A DNA stretch of 64,000 nt, from positions 1 to 64,000 of the forward strand of contig JAFLEH010000009.1 of the NCBI GenBank assembly GCA_017301995.1, in the 5' to 3' direction. Under the pieces are notes generated by a model that saw nothing but the letters and a program-made list of their open reading frames with translations, did not search any database and had not been told where the DNA came from. A program made the position numbers and the translations under genes. Of this stretch, positions 35,065-43,961 are shown one piece after another. This DNA is from Verrucomicrobiota bacterium (GTDB lineage Bacteria > Verrucomicrobiota > Verrucomicrobiia > Verrucomicrobiales > Akkermansiaceae). Within the stretch, counting starts at the first letter, position 1. Every line of letters starts with the position of its first letter.

Positions 35065-36240
35065 TCACTTCACACCGAACACCGGCACGTTGCTCCAATC
35101 GAATTCATAATCCTTGAAATCGGTGGTGATTTGTTTCCGCTGTTCTTCGGTAAAGGCGTGGGTGGTGAACAGCGGCAGGATCTTTCTTCCTTTGGCATCG
35201 GTCCGGTGGTCAACCCCTTTTTGCTCGACTTCCAACACGAACCCCACCATTCCGCCCGGGCGCTCTCCGATCCCGATCGCGATATCCACCGGCACTCCGG
35301 CCTTGAGGTTGATCCAATCGCCATAGACCAGCGGCGCGGTGCCCAGCGGGCTATGGAGCGATCCGGACGGCTTGCCCGGATCCCATCGTCCGGCAACGGC
35401 CGGTTGGATGTCCGGCCAGCAACCGACAAGGCACAAACGCCTATCCACAAACACCACCAGATAGTCGTCTCCCACGCCCCGGAGCCGGTAGGTGCCCGTT
35501 TCAGGAGCAACAATCCGCCCGCGGTAGGTGGCCATCCATCCGGTCGGCTTGATCTGATCCTTGGCACCGAAATATTCCGGTCCCGTCTGCGCGGGAGAGA
35601 ACGGAATCGCCAAATGGGTTAGATACAGCTCTTTGGGCGCGCGGAAATAGCGGGCAAACGCGTTCTCCTCAAAGCGGTTCCGCTGGACCTTGACCGCCTT
35701 GTCCACGAATTCCTCCCGCTTGTCGGCTTGGTAGGGAAGCGGTTTGCCGTCGGACCGCTGCTTGAAGTCGTAGAGACAGCCCTTGAGCGCTCCGCGGATC
35801 TCGCCATCACTGCCGAAGCCCGAGCCTTTTCCGCCGCCGTCCCCTTCGCTTGCGCCGGTCCAACCGTCGCCGAAGTCGTTGCCATTGCCGAAGTCAACGG
35901 AAGCTTCGGATGGCGTGTATTCCGGCACGGGAATCGCGACCGGGGACTCGGTGTTCACCGAGATCACGCGGGCCGCGGACGACGACGGAGCCGAGGGTTT
36001 TCTTGAAACCGACGGTTGTTTGCGGGGTTGTTCGGCTGGCTCGGTGTTCTCCGCCCCCCTTGAATAGGTCACGATCGGAGGATTCTCCCTAACCAAGGAA
36101 GGAAGGATGAGATAGGCGAGCGTCAGGGCGGTCAGGGCGATGGCCAGCAACGTGATCGCGATCGACGAGATCGTCGAATTCCGGCGTTGGGCATTCAGGC
36201 GGTATTGGGCTTCGTCGGTGGGCGTGGCGTGCAGACTCAT
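35065..36240 (-). CDS. Membrane-anchored protein with PA14-like domain
   Basis: 391 residues from ATG at 36240 (MSLHATPTDEAQYRLNAQRR). One transmembrane helix lies at about 25-48 (SIAITLLAIALTALTLAYLI), so the rest is periplasmic. A Pro/Ser/Glu-rich linker (60-115) and a Gly-rich segment (GNGNDFGDGWTGASEGDGGG) lead to a PA14-like domain (about 215-330), recognisable from WMATYRGRIVAPETGTYRLR, GVGDDYLVVFVD and GDWINLKAGVPVDIAI. PA14 domains bind sugars or calcium. It sits between ExbB-like and ABC genes, where TonB or ExbD would be expected. It has neither the TM Asp of ExbD nor the TM His of TonB. Role unknown. Confidence 0.65.
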   Translation of the reverse strand: MSLHATPTDEAQYRLNAQRRNSTISSIAITLLAIALTALTLAYLILPSLVRENPPIVTYSRGAENTEPAEQPRKQPSVSRKPSAPSSSAARVISVNTESPVAIPVPEYTPSEASVDFGNGNDFGDGWTGASEGDGGGKGSGFGSDGEIRGALKGCLYDFKQRSDGKPLPYQADKREEFVDKAVKVQRNRFEENAFARYFRAPKELYLTHLAIPFSPAQTGPEYFGAKDQIKPTGWMATYRGRIVAPETGTYRLRGVGDDYLVVFVDRRLCLVGCWPDIQPAVAGRWDPGKPSGSLHSPLGTAPLVYGDWINLKAGVPVDIAIGIGERPGGMVGFVLEVEQKGVDHRTDAKGRKILPLFTTHAFTEEQRKQITTDFKDYEFDWSNVPVFGVK

Positions 36241-36337
36241 GGCGGGAACTGATGGTTTCGTGGGGACAACGAAACGGGTCGGGAAAATCTTGGAAAATAT
36301 ATGAAAAATGAGGCGCGGATTTCCGCCGCCGGAGATG

Positions 36338-37066
36338 TCATTCCGATTGGCATGGAACGGAGGTCGCCGGTGCGCCGGTCCGGAGCGCTGGGGCGGTCCG
36401 GGAGATGCGGGTCTCACGCAATCCGGCGGCGAATGCCTCGATATCGTGGCCATGTTCCTTCGCCGATCTTGCGAGAAGCTCGGTGTGGTTGATCCAGCGC
36501 TCGAACGAACTCCGGAGGACCGCCAGACGCTTGCGGAAAAAGTTGTATGGCAACAGCGAGAGCACCGCGATGGCGATCCCGCAGGAGGTGGCGATCAATG
36601 CCTCCGCGATGCCTCCCGAGACCTTTCCCGGCGCGAGCTGCGCGTCGCCGACAAAGGCGAACGATCCCATGATGCCGACCACGGTGCCGAACAGGCCTAG
36701 CAGAGGAGCGAGGGTAATCATGGTACTGAGAACCCACATGCGGGCTTCGGCCTGTTCGATCACCCGGCTGGCGTCGAGTTGCATCGCGGCGAGCATCGAG
36801 GTGTTCGCATGGACCAGTCCTTCGGATAGATTGCGCAGGAACGGTTCGCCCGAATCCCGGCACATGTTCCACGCTTCCGGGAAACTTCCGGAGCGGATCG
36901 CGTCGCGGACCACCTGGTGTGACCTGACGCGGATCGCGCTCCGGAAGCGCAACCACCACAAGACGCGGTCGATGACCACGCAAAGCGCGAGAAAGAAGCT
37001 CCCGAGGATGGGCCACATGACCCATCCTCCGCGCAGAAACGTCTCGACTGCCACATTGGCGAGCAT
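36338..37066 (-). CDS. ExbB/TolQ/MotA-type proton channel protein
   Basis: 242 residues. TM1 is at about 14-33 (GGWVMWPILGSFFLALCVVI), and the conserved pair of helices lies at about 110-190: STMITLAPLLGLFGTVVGIM and GGIAEALIATSCGIAIAVLS. The TxxPLLGLLGTVxGM and EAL.aTa.GL..AiP patterns are the ExbB/TolQ signature, including the Thr residues lining the proton path. The C-terminal cytoplasmic tail is long. ExbB normally works with ExbD and TonB; no ExbD is found nearby. It lies 24 bp downstream of the TonB-dependent receptor, so it probably belongs to its transcription unit. Confidence 0.88.
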   Translation of the reverse strand: MLANVAVETFLRGGWVMWPILGSFFLALCVVIDRVLWWLRFRSAIRVRSHQVVRDAIRSGSFPEAWNMCRDSGEPFLRNLSEGLVHANTSMLAAMQLDASRVIEQAEARMWVLSTMITLAPLLGLFGTVVGIMGSFAFVGDAQLAPGKVSGGIAEALIATSCGIAIAVLSLLPYNFFRKRLAVLRSSFERWINHTELLARSAKEHGHDIEAFAAGLRETRISRTAPALRTGAPATSVPCQSE

Positions 37067-37090
37067 CGTCGGAAGCGGGCGGGCGGCTGG

Positions 37091-39301
37091 TTAGAACGTT
37101 GCGGACAACCTGACCCAGAAGGTTCTGGGCAATCCCGCGAAGTTCTCGGATCCGTGCCGGTTGGACTCCACATATTCCTCACCGAAGATGTTCTTGATGC
37201 CCGCCTCCAGTTTGGTGCTCACCCCTTCGCCGGACGCCCATCTGAGGGGATACTCGAAAGCGAGGTCGAACACGTTGGAGGATTCGATCACCCACTCGTC
37301 CCCGATATAGGCGCCTCGGAACGTGGTCAGCCATTCGTCGCGGAAACGGTAGCCCAGGCTGCAACGGAGATCCTTCGCGGGTCCTTCGGTGAACCGGTAG
37401 GATGTCCAGAGCGAGCACGAATGTTCCGGAAACCGGGTGAACTCGATGTTGTCGTCCACGTCTTTGTATTTGAGCCATGTGTAGGAACCCCACCAGCTCC
37501 AGTTGTCCGTCAGCTCTCCGCTGAGGCTCATTTCCGCACCCCACGAGCGGTTCTCTCCCTCCGCCACATACCGGTCCAAGGTGCCGGGAATCAACTCCGG
37601 AGTGTTTTCCTGATCGATGCGGAACAGCGAAACCGTGCCCCATAGGTCCCCGGCGATGCGGTGTTTCACGCCCGCCTCGATCTGGTTGTTCTCCCACGAG
37701 TTTGTCAGGTAATCGCCGGCCGCGTCCTTGAGATCGTAGTTCGGACCGGTGGCCTGCGTGTAGTTCGCAAACAGCGAGGTTTGCGGCCGAAGCATATAGG
37801 TGATGCCGATCCGTGGGCTGAACGCCTCGGCGGACTGGCCCTTGGCGGTGGCGGTTTGCTCGCGGTCGTGGAAGTCGTAACGCCCGCCCAACAGGAAACG
37901 CCATTTGTCCCAGGTGATGAAATCCTGAATGGCGATACCCGTGCGGGAGCTTTCGGTGTGGGAGGGAACCGCCCCGAAATTGGCAACCGGGGTGGGCAGC
38001 ACCGGGTTGGTCAGGCTCTGCCATCCGGTGGTGGCCGTTCCTCCGGGCGCCACGCTGAACATGTCGTTTTCCCGCACCAGACAGTCGAGACCCGCCACGG
38101 TCTGGTGTTTGGTGGGTCCCAGATCGAAATCGTAGGAAAGCCGTGAAAACGCTCCGGTGTTCTGATCCTCGTATTTGCCGGCGGTGAATGAGAACGGCGC
38201 GGTCCCGGTGGCGATCATCTTGTTGTAGAATGCCGCCGATGTCATGCCCGCCGCGGCAGAGGCCGCCGCCCAATGGCTGCGATCCTCGTCGGCGTGGGCG
38301 TAGCCGGCGCCAATCGTCAGCTTGAGCCGCTCGGTGAAAGCGTGCTCCACTTTCGCCTGGAGAGTCAGCCCCTCGTATTCGTCGCGGGTCGAATTATCCC
38401 CGTAGTAGGTATCCAGCGGAACGAGGAAGTTGCCCTTGAGGTAAGGAATCCCCTGATAGGCCGCCTTGTCGGACTTCTGGAAACTGGTGGTGACGGTGGC
38501 GGTGGTGTTCGGGGCGATTTTCCACGCCAAGGACGGCGCGATATAGAAGTTGAAACCGGAGTCAAGGTTGTCCGGCAGGTAGTAGGGTTCCTCGTTGGAG
38601 ATGGCGAACGGCACCCGCACCGCCAGGCCATCCATGACGATGAAATTCGGATCGTAGGAGAACCGCTCGGAACCGCCGTTGCCACCGGTGAATCCCAGCC
38701 AGAGCTGCTGTTTGGTTTCATCGAAATTGGCGGTTTTTGCGAGGATATTGACGGAACCGCCGCCGCCCTGAAGCCCGCTTTGGCCTCCTAGCAGACCGTT
38801 CACCGGCCCTTTGTAGAACTCGATTCCCGCCATCCCCGCCGAGTCCATGAAAATGGGCATCCGGGCCGGCAGCGCCAGACCATCCAGCATCACATCGCTG
38901 CCACTGAAGCCGCGCATTGAGGGGCGGCCCGAACTAACGGTGAACGACGAGTTTCCTCCCGTGCTCATCCCGGATTCATACTGCATCGCCTCGTAGAACG
39001 AAGACGTGTCGCGTTCTTCCAACATTGCCTGGGGGATCACCTCGACCGATTGCGGGACTTCCGATAGATCGGCTTTCACGCCGGTGCCGGTCGGGGTGGC
39101 GGGCGTTCTCATCGATTGCTTTTTCGCGGTGACCACCAGTTTCGGCAGTTCTTTGGTTTCACCGTCCGGCCCTGTCGCCGTGACCGCGGTGGTGGCCGCT
39201 CCGGCATACGGGATCGTTAGGGCCGCCGCGATGAACAGACAGCGGTTGGCATGCGGGTTCGGGTGGTTGCGGAAATACGATGATCCTGACTTTGGTTTCA
39301 T
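37091..39301 (-). CDS. TonB-dependent outer-membrane receptor (siderophore-type)
   Basis: 736 residues from ATG at 39301, with a signal peptide of about 39 residues. A TonB-box-like stretch (ELPKLVVTAKK) is followed by the plug domain: SEVPQSVEVIPQAMLEERDT, then PSMRGFSGSDVMLDGLALPA and FYKGPVNGLLGGQSGLQGGG. The barrel contains many alternating strands (ITYMLRPQTSLFANYTQATG and DLWGTVSLFRIDQENTPELI) and ends FWVRLSATF with the terminal Phe required for BamA insertion. The size and the QSVEVI plug fit ferric-siderophore receptors. It should import a ligand powered by an ExbB-type motor, encoded next. An in-frame extension to 39565 has no conserved sequence. Confidence 0.93.
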   Translation of the reverse strand: MKPKSGSSYFRNHPNPHANRCLFIAAALTIPYAGAATTAVTATGPDGETKELPKLVVTAKKQSMRTPATPTGTGVKADLSEVPQSVEVIPQAMLEERDTSSFYEAMQYESGMSTGGNSSFTVSSGRPSMRGFSGSDVMLDGLALPARMPIFMDSAGMAGIEFYKGPVNGLLGGQSGLQGGGGSVNILAKTANFDETKQQLWLGFTGGNGGSERFSYDPNFIVMDGLAVRVPFAISNEEPYYLPDNLDSGFNFYIAPSLAWKIAPNTTATVTTSFQKSDKAAYQGIPYLKGNFLVPLDTYYGDNSTRDEYEGLTLQAKVEHAFTERLKLTIGAGYAHADEDRSHWAAASAAAGMTSAAFYNKMIATGTAPFSFTAGKYEDQNTGAFSRLSYDFDLGPTKHQTVAGLDCLVRENDMFSVAPGGTATTGWQSLTNPVLPTPVANFGAVPSHTESSRTGIAIQDFITWDKWRFLLGGRYDFHDREQTATAKGQSAEAFSPRIGITYMLRPQTSLFANYTQATGPNYDLKDAAGDYLTNSWENNQIEAGVKHRIAGDLWGTVSLFRIDQENTPELIPGTLDRYVAEGENRSWGAEMSLSGELTDNWSWWGSYTWLKYKDVDDNIEFTRFPEHSCSLWTSYRFTEGPAKDLRCSLGYRFRDEWLTTFRGAYIGDEWVIESSNVFDLAFEYPLRWASGEGVSTKLEAGIKNIFGEEYVESNRHGSENFAGLPRTFWVRLSATF

Positions 39302-39832
39302 GATGGTTGATGATTCGGGTTGTGGTGAAATCGCGGATTTCTTGCGAACGGCTGTCACAATGCGGGAGGATGCGTTTTCCGCGCAATGCCCAACGGCGGA
39401 CAACCTTTGACCGGGTTTTGAGGGAGCGCCGGACGCTTTCCGTCCACCGCCCGCGCACAACGGCTCCCGAGCGTGTGACGCGGATGCTCTAACTGAAGAA
39501 GGATCTCCGAAGGAGCACGCCATCACCCCACCCGGCGCTGGTGCGACCCGTCTTTCAGAAAACACTCCAACCGGAAATCAAAGGGTCCGCTGAATGATGT
39601 GCGGTTTGCCTGGCGGACCGCGCCGAATGTTAGAACACGGGCGAAAAAAAGGCCGCGCACCCGCGCGGCCCATTTTTGTTGGTTCACAATCCCTTATGAA
39701 ACAGGAGCATCGCTGCCCCCAACGGCGCGAATTTGCCCGGTTTCCCGGATTTTGTCATGTCCCTATGTTTTGGGACACCCGGAAAGCGATCCGCTGACAG
39801 ACCGCGCCCGGCCGGAAAGTAACCGGATTCCC
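39302..39832. other. Divergent intergenic region between receptor and hydrolase genes
   Basis: 530 bp without a gene. It should carry the promoters of both flanking genes; none is convincing by eye and no Fur box was recognised. The main landmark is the terminator-like hairpin at 39644-39677. Confidence 0.5.
39644..39677 (+). terminator. Bidirectional terminator-like hairpin in a divergent intergenic region
   Basis: AAAAAAA, stem GGCCGCGC, loop ACCC, stem GCGCGGCC, then CATTTTT. The stem is perfect and both strands get a U-run. It lies 156 bp before the hydrolase start with no gene upstream on the + strand, so it may end a short RNA or act as a leader attenuator. Confidence 0.7.
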
Positions 39833-42199
39833 ATGAACACCCCGATCCATCTGGGAAATACATCGGGCGTCCGGCGTTTTGCGGCCGCGATCGCCATCGG
39901 ATGCCGGCTTTTCACCCTCGCGTGCGCCGCGGAGGAATGGTCGCTGGAAAAGCCCGCCACATGGTCGCGCGATGAAAACACCGCCACCCTGACCCGCGAG
40001 GAAACGGGGTGGACAATCCGCCACACCGGCGAGCACGATTGGAGCCTCCACGGCTTTCCGCGGATCGCCGCCGCACCGGGCGAAATCTTCGAGATCGAGT
40101 GCAAAGTCCTCACCGAAGGCACCGATGACGCCCGCGCGGAAACCGGCGTGGTGGTCCGCAATGCCAAGGGCGACACGCTCGATTGGTCCTACGGCGGCCG
40201 GGAAATCCGCGCCCCGAAGCCATGGACCACCCTGGCCTCCCGCTTCATTGTGCCGCAGGGCGCCGCCACCATCGAACCCCGGTTGATCGGACACGGCCCG
40301 GCCACCGTCCGGGTGGACGGTTTCCACATCCGCCGCGAGGGATCGGTCAGGGATCGGGCGAACCCGAACCTGCCCCCGAAAATCGCGCTCGAAAGCGGCC
40401 CGCTGCGCCTGACCATCGACTCGGCCAACGCCGGAATCGCGGTGGCCGACAAACGCACCCACCGCGAATGGCCGCCCGGCGTGACCGTCACCGGCTGGAC
40501 CGTGCTGGACGCCACACCTTCGCCCGACCGGAAAAGCGCCGTGCTGAAACTGCTCAACGCCGAATCCGTCCGCGAATACCAGGCCCGGATCGAGCTGTCC
40601 GCCACCGCGCCGGAGTTCGGGGTCACGCTTTCCGGAGGCGGTCCCATGGCCAAGCCGCTGGACTATCCGCCGCCGTTCGCCACGCGTCCGGGCGACCGCC
40701 TGATCGTGCCGGCCAACGAAGGCATGGGCTATCCGTCGGACGAACCGCACGAGGGTCTCTATCGGCTGATCTCCTATGGCGGGCACGGTATATGCATGGG
40801 CTTTTTCGGAGTTGCCGAGGACGCCACCGGCGCCGGTTGGATGGCGATGTTGGAAACTCCGGACGATGCCGCGATGAACGCCTTCCGCACCGCCGGCGGC
40901 CAATGGCTGATAGGCCCGTCATGGGACGCGCAGCGCGGCGAAATGGGCTATCCGCGGCAGGTGCGCTATGTGTTTCAGGAAAGCGGCGGGCATGTGGCCA
41001 TGTGCAAACGCCACCGCGCCCGCGCCAAAGAAACCGGGCTATGGGTGCCGTTCACGGAGAAAGCCAAACGCAACCCCAACATCGACCTGCTGGTCGGCGC
41101 GGCCAATATCTGGCGGATGGGCTCCGGAGGACCTCCACCCGCCGACCTCGGCAGGGAAATGCGCGGACTGGGCATGGACCGGCTGCTGTGGAGCGCCGGT
41201 GGCTCCGCCGGGGATATCAAGGCGCTGCGGGAGATCCCCGGCGTGCTGGTGGGGCGTTATGATATCTATCAGGACATCATGGATCCCGCCAACCACCCGA
41301 AGATCGGCTATGTCCACGGCGACTGGGTGACCGCCGCGTTTCCGCAGGACATCAACTGGCGCGGCCCCGGCGGCGACTGGCGGCGCGGTTGGGAAGTCCG
41401 CGCCAAGGACGGCACGATGATCCCCTGCGCCGTGATCTGCGATTCCAAAGCTCTGCCCTACGCCCGCGATCGCATCTCCGCGGAACTCCTAACCAAACCC
41501 TACACCGCCCGTTTCCTCGATACCACCGTGGCCGCGCCGTGGTTCGAGTGCTATCACCCCGATCACCCGATGACCCGCGGCCAGAGCCGCGAGTGGAAAA
41601 TGAAACTGCTCAAACTCGTCGGCGATTCCGGTCTGGTCTGCGGCAGCGAGACCGGCCACGAGGCGTCCGTTCCATTCTGCGATTACTTCGAGGGCATGCT
41701 CAGCGTCGGGCCCTATCGGATTCCCGATGCCGGCCGCGACATGCTCCGGATCTGGGACGATGTGCCGGACCGCGTCGCCAAATACCAGGTCGGCGAACGC
41801 TACCGCCTGCCGCTCTGGGAGTTGGTCTATCACGATTGCGTCGTCGCGCAATGGTATTGGGGCGACTATAACAACAAACTGCCCGCGATCTGGCGGAAAC
41901 GCGACCTCTTCAACGCGCTCTACGGCACCCCGCCGATGTATCTGTTCGACCCCGCCCAATGGAGCGCGAAAAAGGACACCTTCGCCGCCAGCTACCGCGT
42001 CGCCCAACCGGTCGCGCGCGCCACCGGCTACGCCGAAATGACCGACCACCGGATTCTGACGAAAGACCGCTCCGTCCAACAAACCGTCTTCGCCAACGGC
42101 GTCATCGTGACCGTCAACTTCGGCGCCGCCCCCTTTTCCATGCCCGACGGCGCCACCCTCCCGCCGCTGGACCTCCGCGTCACCGGAATCAAACCCTAA
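39833..42199 (+). CDS. Predicted secreted glycoside hydrolase (GH101/DUF5696-like)
   Basis: 788 residues from ATG 39833; a signal peptide ends near residue 34 (LACAAEEWS). Residues about 35-190 look like a carbohydrate-binding beta-sandwich (WTIRHTGEHDWSLHGFPRIA). A beta-rich domain and then a TIM-barrel-like part (about 410-720) follow. Candidate catalytic residues are in GLVCGSETGHEASVPFCDYF and the Asp of FLDTTVAAPWFECYHPDHPM. ELVYHDCVVAQWYWGDYNNK is conserved in uncharacterised hydrolases of this kind. The organisation resembles endo-alpha-N-acetylgalactosaminidase relatives, but the family assignment is tentative. It is probably periplasmic or secreted, degrading a host or plant glycan. 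Confidence 0.6.
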   Translation: MNTPIHLGNTSGVRRFAAAIAIGCRLFTLACAAEEWSLEKPATWSRDENTATLTREETGWTIRHTGEHDWSLHGFPRIAAAPGEIFEIECKVLTEGTDDARAETGVVVRNAKGDTLDWSYGGREIRAPKPWTTLASRFIVPQGAATIEPRLIGHGPATVRVDGFHIRREGSVRDRANPNLPPKIALESGPLRLTIDSANAGIAVADKRTHREWPPGVTVTGWTVLDATPSPDRKSAVLKLLNAESVREYQARIELSATAPEFGVTLSGGGPMAKPLDYPPPFATRPGDRLIVPANEGMGYPSDEPHEGLYRLISYGGHGICMGFFGVAEDATGAGWMAMLETPDDAAMNAFRTAGGQWLIGPSWDAQRGEMGYPRQVRYVFQESGGHVAMCKRHRARAKETGLWVPFTEKAKRNPNIDLLVGAANIWRMGSGGPPPADLGREMRGLGMDRLLWSAGGSAGDIKALREIPGVLVGRYDIYQDIMDPANHPKIGYVHGDWVTAAFPQDINWRGPGGDWRRGWEVRAKDGTMIPCAVICDSKALPYARDRISAELLTKPYTARFLDTTVAAPWFECYHPDHPMTRGQSREWKMKLLKLVGDSGLVCGSETGHEASVPFCDYFEGMLSVGPYRIPDAGRDMLRIWDDVPDRVAKYQVGERYRLPLWELVYHDCVVAQWYWGDYNNKLPAIWRKRDLFNALYGTPPMYLFDPAQWSAKKDTFAASYRVAQPVARATGYAEMTDHRILTKDRSVQQTVFANGVIVTVNFGAAPFSMPDGATLPPLDLRVTGIKP

Positions 42200-42219
42200 C
42201 ACAGCAAGCGCCCCGCAGC

Positions 42220-42300
42220 CGCGTTAGTGAGAGCGTGGTCCTCCCCTCGTGGCTGGGGCGTCCTCGCCCCAGTCCGTCGCCGGTGCGTCCCGCTCCGGCG
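42220..42300. repeat. Short palindromic intergenic repeat
   Basis: GTGAGAGCGTGG is shared with the 97-bp repeats near 52365. CTGGGGCG, TCCT, CGCCCCAG (42253-42272) is a perfect 8-bp hairpin, 50 bp after the hydrolase stop. There is no T-run, so it is not a classical terminator. Confidence 0.6.
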
Positions 42301-42473
42301 GCCCAGGCGCTGCCCCAGCCGGAGAGGATGAGCCGCAGGCCGTCGATCTCGATGACCAGTCCGCCGGCGGGCGGCGGCCCGGACACGGGCAGGATGTTCT
42401 CCAGTTCCACGAACCGCGCGCGGGCGGACCGTCCGGCATGTCCCCGCTTGCGGGGTGATGTTGCGTTAGACAT
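42300..42473 (-). pseudogene. Short remnant, possibly of an IS66-type accessory gene
   Basis: ATG at 42473 opens MSNATSPRKRGHAGRSARAR followed by FVELENILPVSGPPPAGGLV and IEIDGLRLILSG. A basic start and a final 'xxIEIxGxRLxL' beta pair resemble the small TnpA/orfA proteins of IS66-like elements. After about 55 codons the frame runs into palindromic repeat DNA. No other IS66 gene is nearby. It may be a transposon scar or an unrelated short gene. Confidence 0.3.
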
Positions 42474-42565
42474 GCGGCGAGCCTACCAGCGAACGGACCG
42501 GCGCATAAGGAAAGACGGGTTTTGTTATCAAGTCCCGTGACACATTAAAGGAAATCGGGATTATT

Positions 42566-43735
42566 TCACTTTCCACCTGCGACCAGTGTGTTTGCCAGAT
42601 CGGGAAGCGGAATGGCCTCGATGCCATCGCCCAAGGGGAAGCGTTCGGTGCCGGGATAGACGATGAAACGGCGGGTCGGGCGCAAGTCCGCGCTGGATTC
42701 ATGGAAACCGCGCGAGGGTGCCGGAGCGGTGGAGCGTTTGATTTCCACGGCCCAAAGCCCGGCACCCGGCAGTTCCAGCAGGAGGTCCATTTCCGCACCA
42801 CCTCCGGTGCGGTAGTAGTGGGCGCGCGTTCCTTCCGGCGCGCTGGCAAGTAGGTTCTCGATCACAAATCCCTCCCAACTGGCCCCGGCCACCGGATGTC
42901 CTAACAAGGCATCGGAGCTTTCCAAACCGAGCAGCGCGTGAAGCACGCCGCTGTCACGGAGATAGACGCGGGGGGATTTGACCAACCGCTTTCCCACATT
43001 GGCGTGCCAGGGTGGAAGCCTGCGCAGCAGAAAGAGATCGCACATCAGATCCACATATCCGCCGATGGTCCGGGTGTCCGCGCCAAGGCTGCGGGCCAAC
43101 TCCGCGAGATTGAGCGGCGCGCCCTGGCGGTGGGCAAGCATCGTCCAAAGGCGGGCCAACGCTTCCTGCGCCATGCGGCCGCCGAACTGCGGGATGTCCC
43201 GCTCAAGGTAGGTGCGGATGAAATTGCGCCGCCAGCGCAGGCTTGCGGCGTCGCTCGTTGCCAGCAGGCTGCCGGGAAATCCGCCGCGCAGCCAATGGGT
43301 CGGCAGAGGACGGGCCACGGGTTCCCCGACATGAAAGGCGGTAAGCTCGGTGAAATGAAGCCGACCCGCCAGTGATTCGCCGGACTGCCGGAGGAGGTCG
43401 AGAGAGGCGGAGCCAAGAAGCAGGTAGCGCCCGGTGCCGGTCCCCTGCCGCCGCGCCCGGTCAATCAGTCCACGCAATGAAGGAAACAGTCCGGGAAAAC
43501 GATGCACCTCGTCCAACACCACGAGCTTGTCGAGATGCAAGGAAAGATAGGCTTCCGGATCGGAGAGCTTGGCCAGATCGGCAGGCGATTCGAGATCGAG
43601 GTAGATGCCTGCCATTTCCTCCGCAAGATGGTGGGCCAGAGTGGTTTTGCCGACCTGGCGCGGGCCAAGCAGGCAGACCGCCGGAGCTTCCCGCAGCCCC
43701 AGGCGGATATCGTGAATGGCAGTCCGTTCAATCAT
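42566..43735 (-). CDS. AAA_14 / DUF4143 ATPase
   Basis: 389 residues from ATG at 43735 (MIERTAIHDIRLGLREAPAV). Walker A GPRQVGKT (24-31), Walker B LVVLDEVHRF (71-80) and sensor region YLLLGSASLDLL are present. The C-terminal half carries DUF4143 features: a winged-helix part (LARSLGADTRTIGGYVDLMC) and a restriction-endonuclease-like fold (YYRTGGGAEMDLLLELPGAG, then VEIKRS with the E-x-K typical of PD-(D/E)XK). These widespread orphan ATPases have no settled function, and some are linked to defence or mobile DNA. The longer frame to 43939 overlaps a divergent small gene, so the shorter start is preferred. Confidence 0.9.
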   Translation of the reverse strand: MIERTAIHDIRLGLREAPAVCLLGPRQVGKTTLAHHLAEEMAGIYLDLESPADLAKLSDPEAYLSLHLDKLVVLDEVHRFPGLFPSLRGLIDRARRQGTGTGRYLLLGSASLDLLRQSGESLAGRLHFTELTAFHVGEPVARPLPTHWLRGGFPGSLLATSDAASLRWRRNFIRTYLERDIPQFGGRMAQEALARLWTMLAHRQGAPLNLAELARSLGADTRTIGGYVDLMCDLFLLRRLPPWHANVGKRLVKSPRVYLRDSGVLHALLGLESSDALLGHPVAGASWEGFVIENLLASAPEGTRAHYYRTGGGAEMDLLLELPGAGLWAVEIKRSTAPAPSRGFHESSADLRPTRRFIVYPGTERFPLGDGIEAIPLPDLANTLVAGGK

Positions 43736-43756
43736 CCGCGCAAATAGAGCATCATA

Positions 43757-43936
43757 ATGTCGCTTTTGCAAGGAAAATGTTTGATCATGCTCAACCAACT
43801 GACCCATTTCAAGAAGACGCCGGTTCGCGAGGGTTCGCAGCGGAATTACCAACGCCTTGAAGCATCGAAGGTCATTCAGGAGGTGGAAGCCGTGGCCGCG
43901 GGGTTGATGGCGGAGAAGATCCGATTTCCCCAGTAA
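43757..43936 (+). CDS. Small hypothetical protein (59 residues)
   Basis: ATG 43757 to TAA 43934-43936, divergent from the AAA_14 gene and 21 bp away. It reads MSLLQGKCLIMLNQLTHFKK, then ...NYQRLEASKVIQEVEAVAAG and LMAEKIRFPQ. The second half has a natural amphipathic helix and normal codon bias (GAG GTG GAA GCC GTG GCC GCG), unlike random sequence, which suggests a real short gene or the C-terminus of a lost larger one. The internal ATG 43787 is an alternative start. No family recognised. Confidence 0.4.
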   Translation: MSLLQGKCLIMLNQLTHFKKTPVREGSQRNYQRLEASKVIQEVEAVAAGLMAEKIRFPQ

Positions 43937-43961
43937 CAAAACACAAATAACCCAATCCCCC

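Noticed and set aside
42189..42299. Extension of the IS66-like remnant frame towards 42189
   Set aside because: The frame enters a palindromic repeat and overlaps the hydrolase stop; the residues become Gly/Ala/Arg filler.
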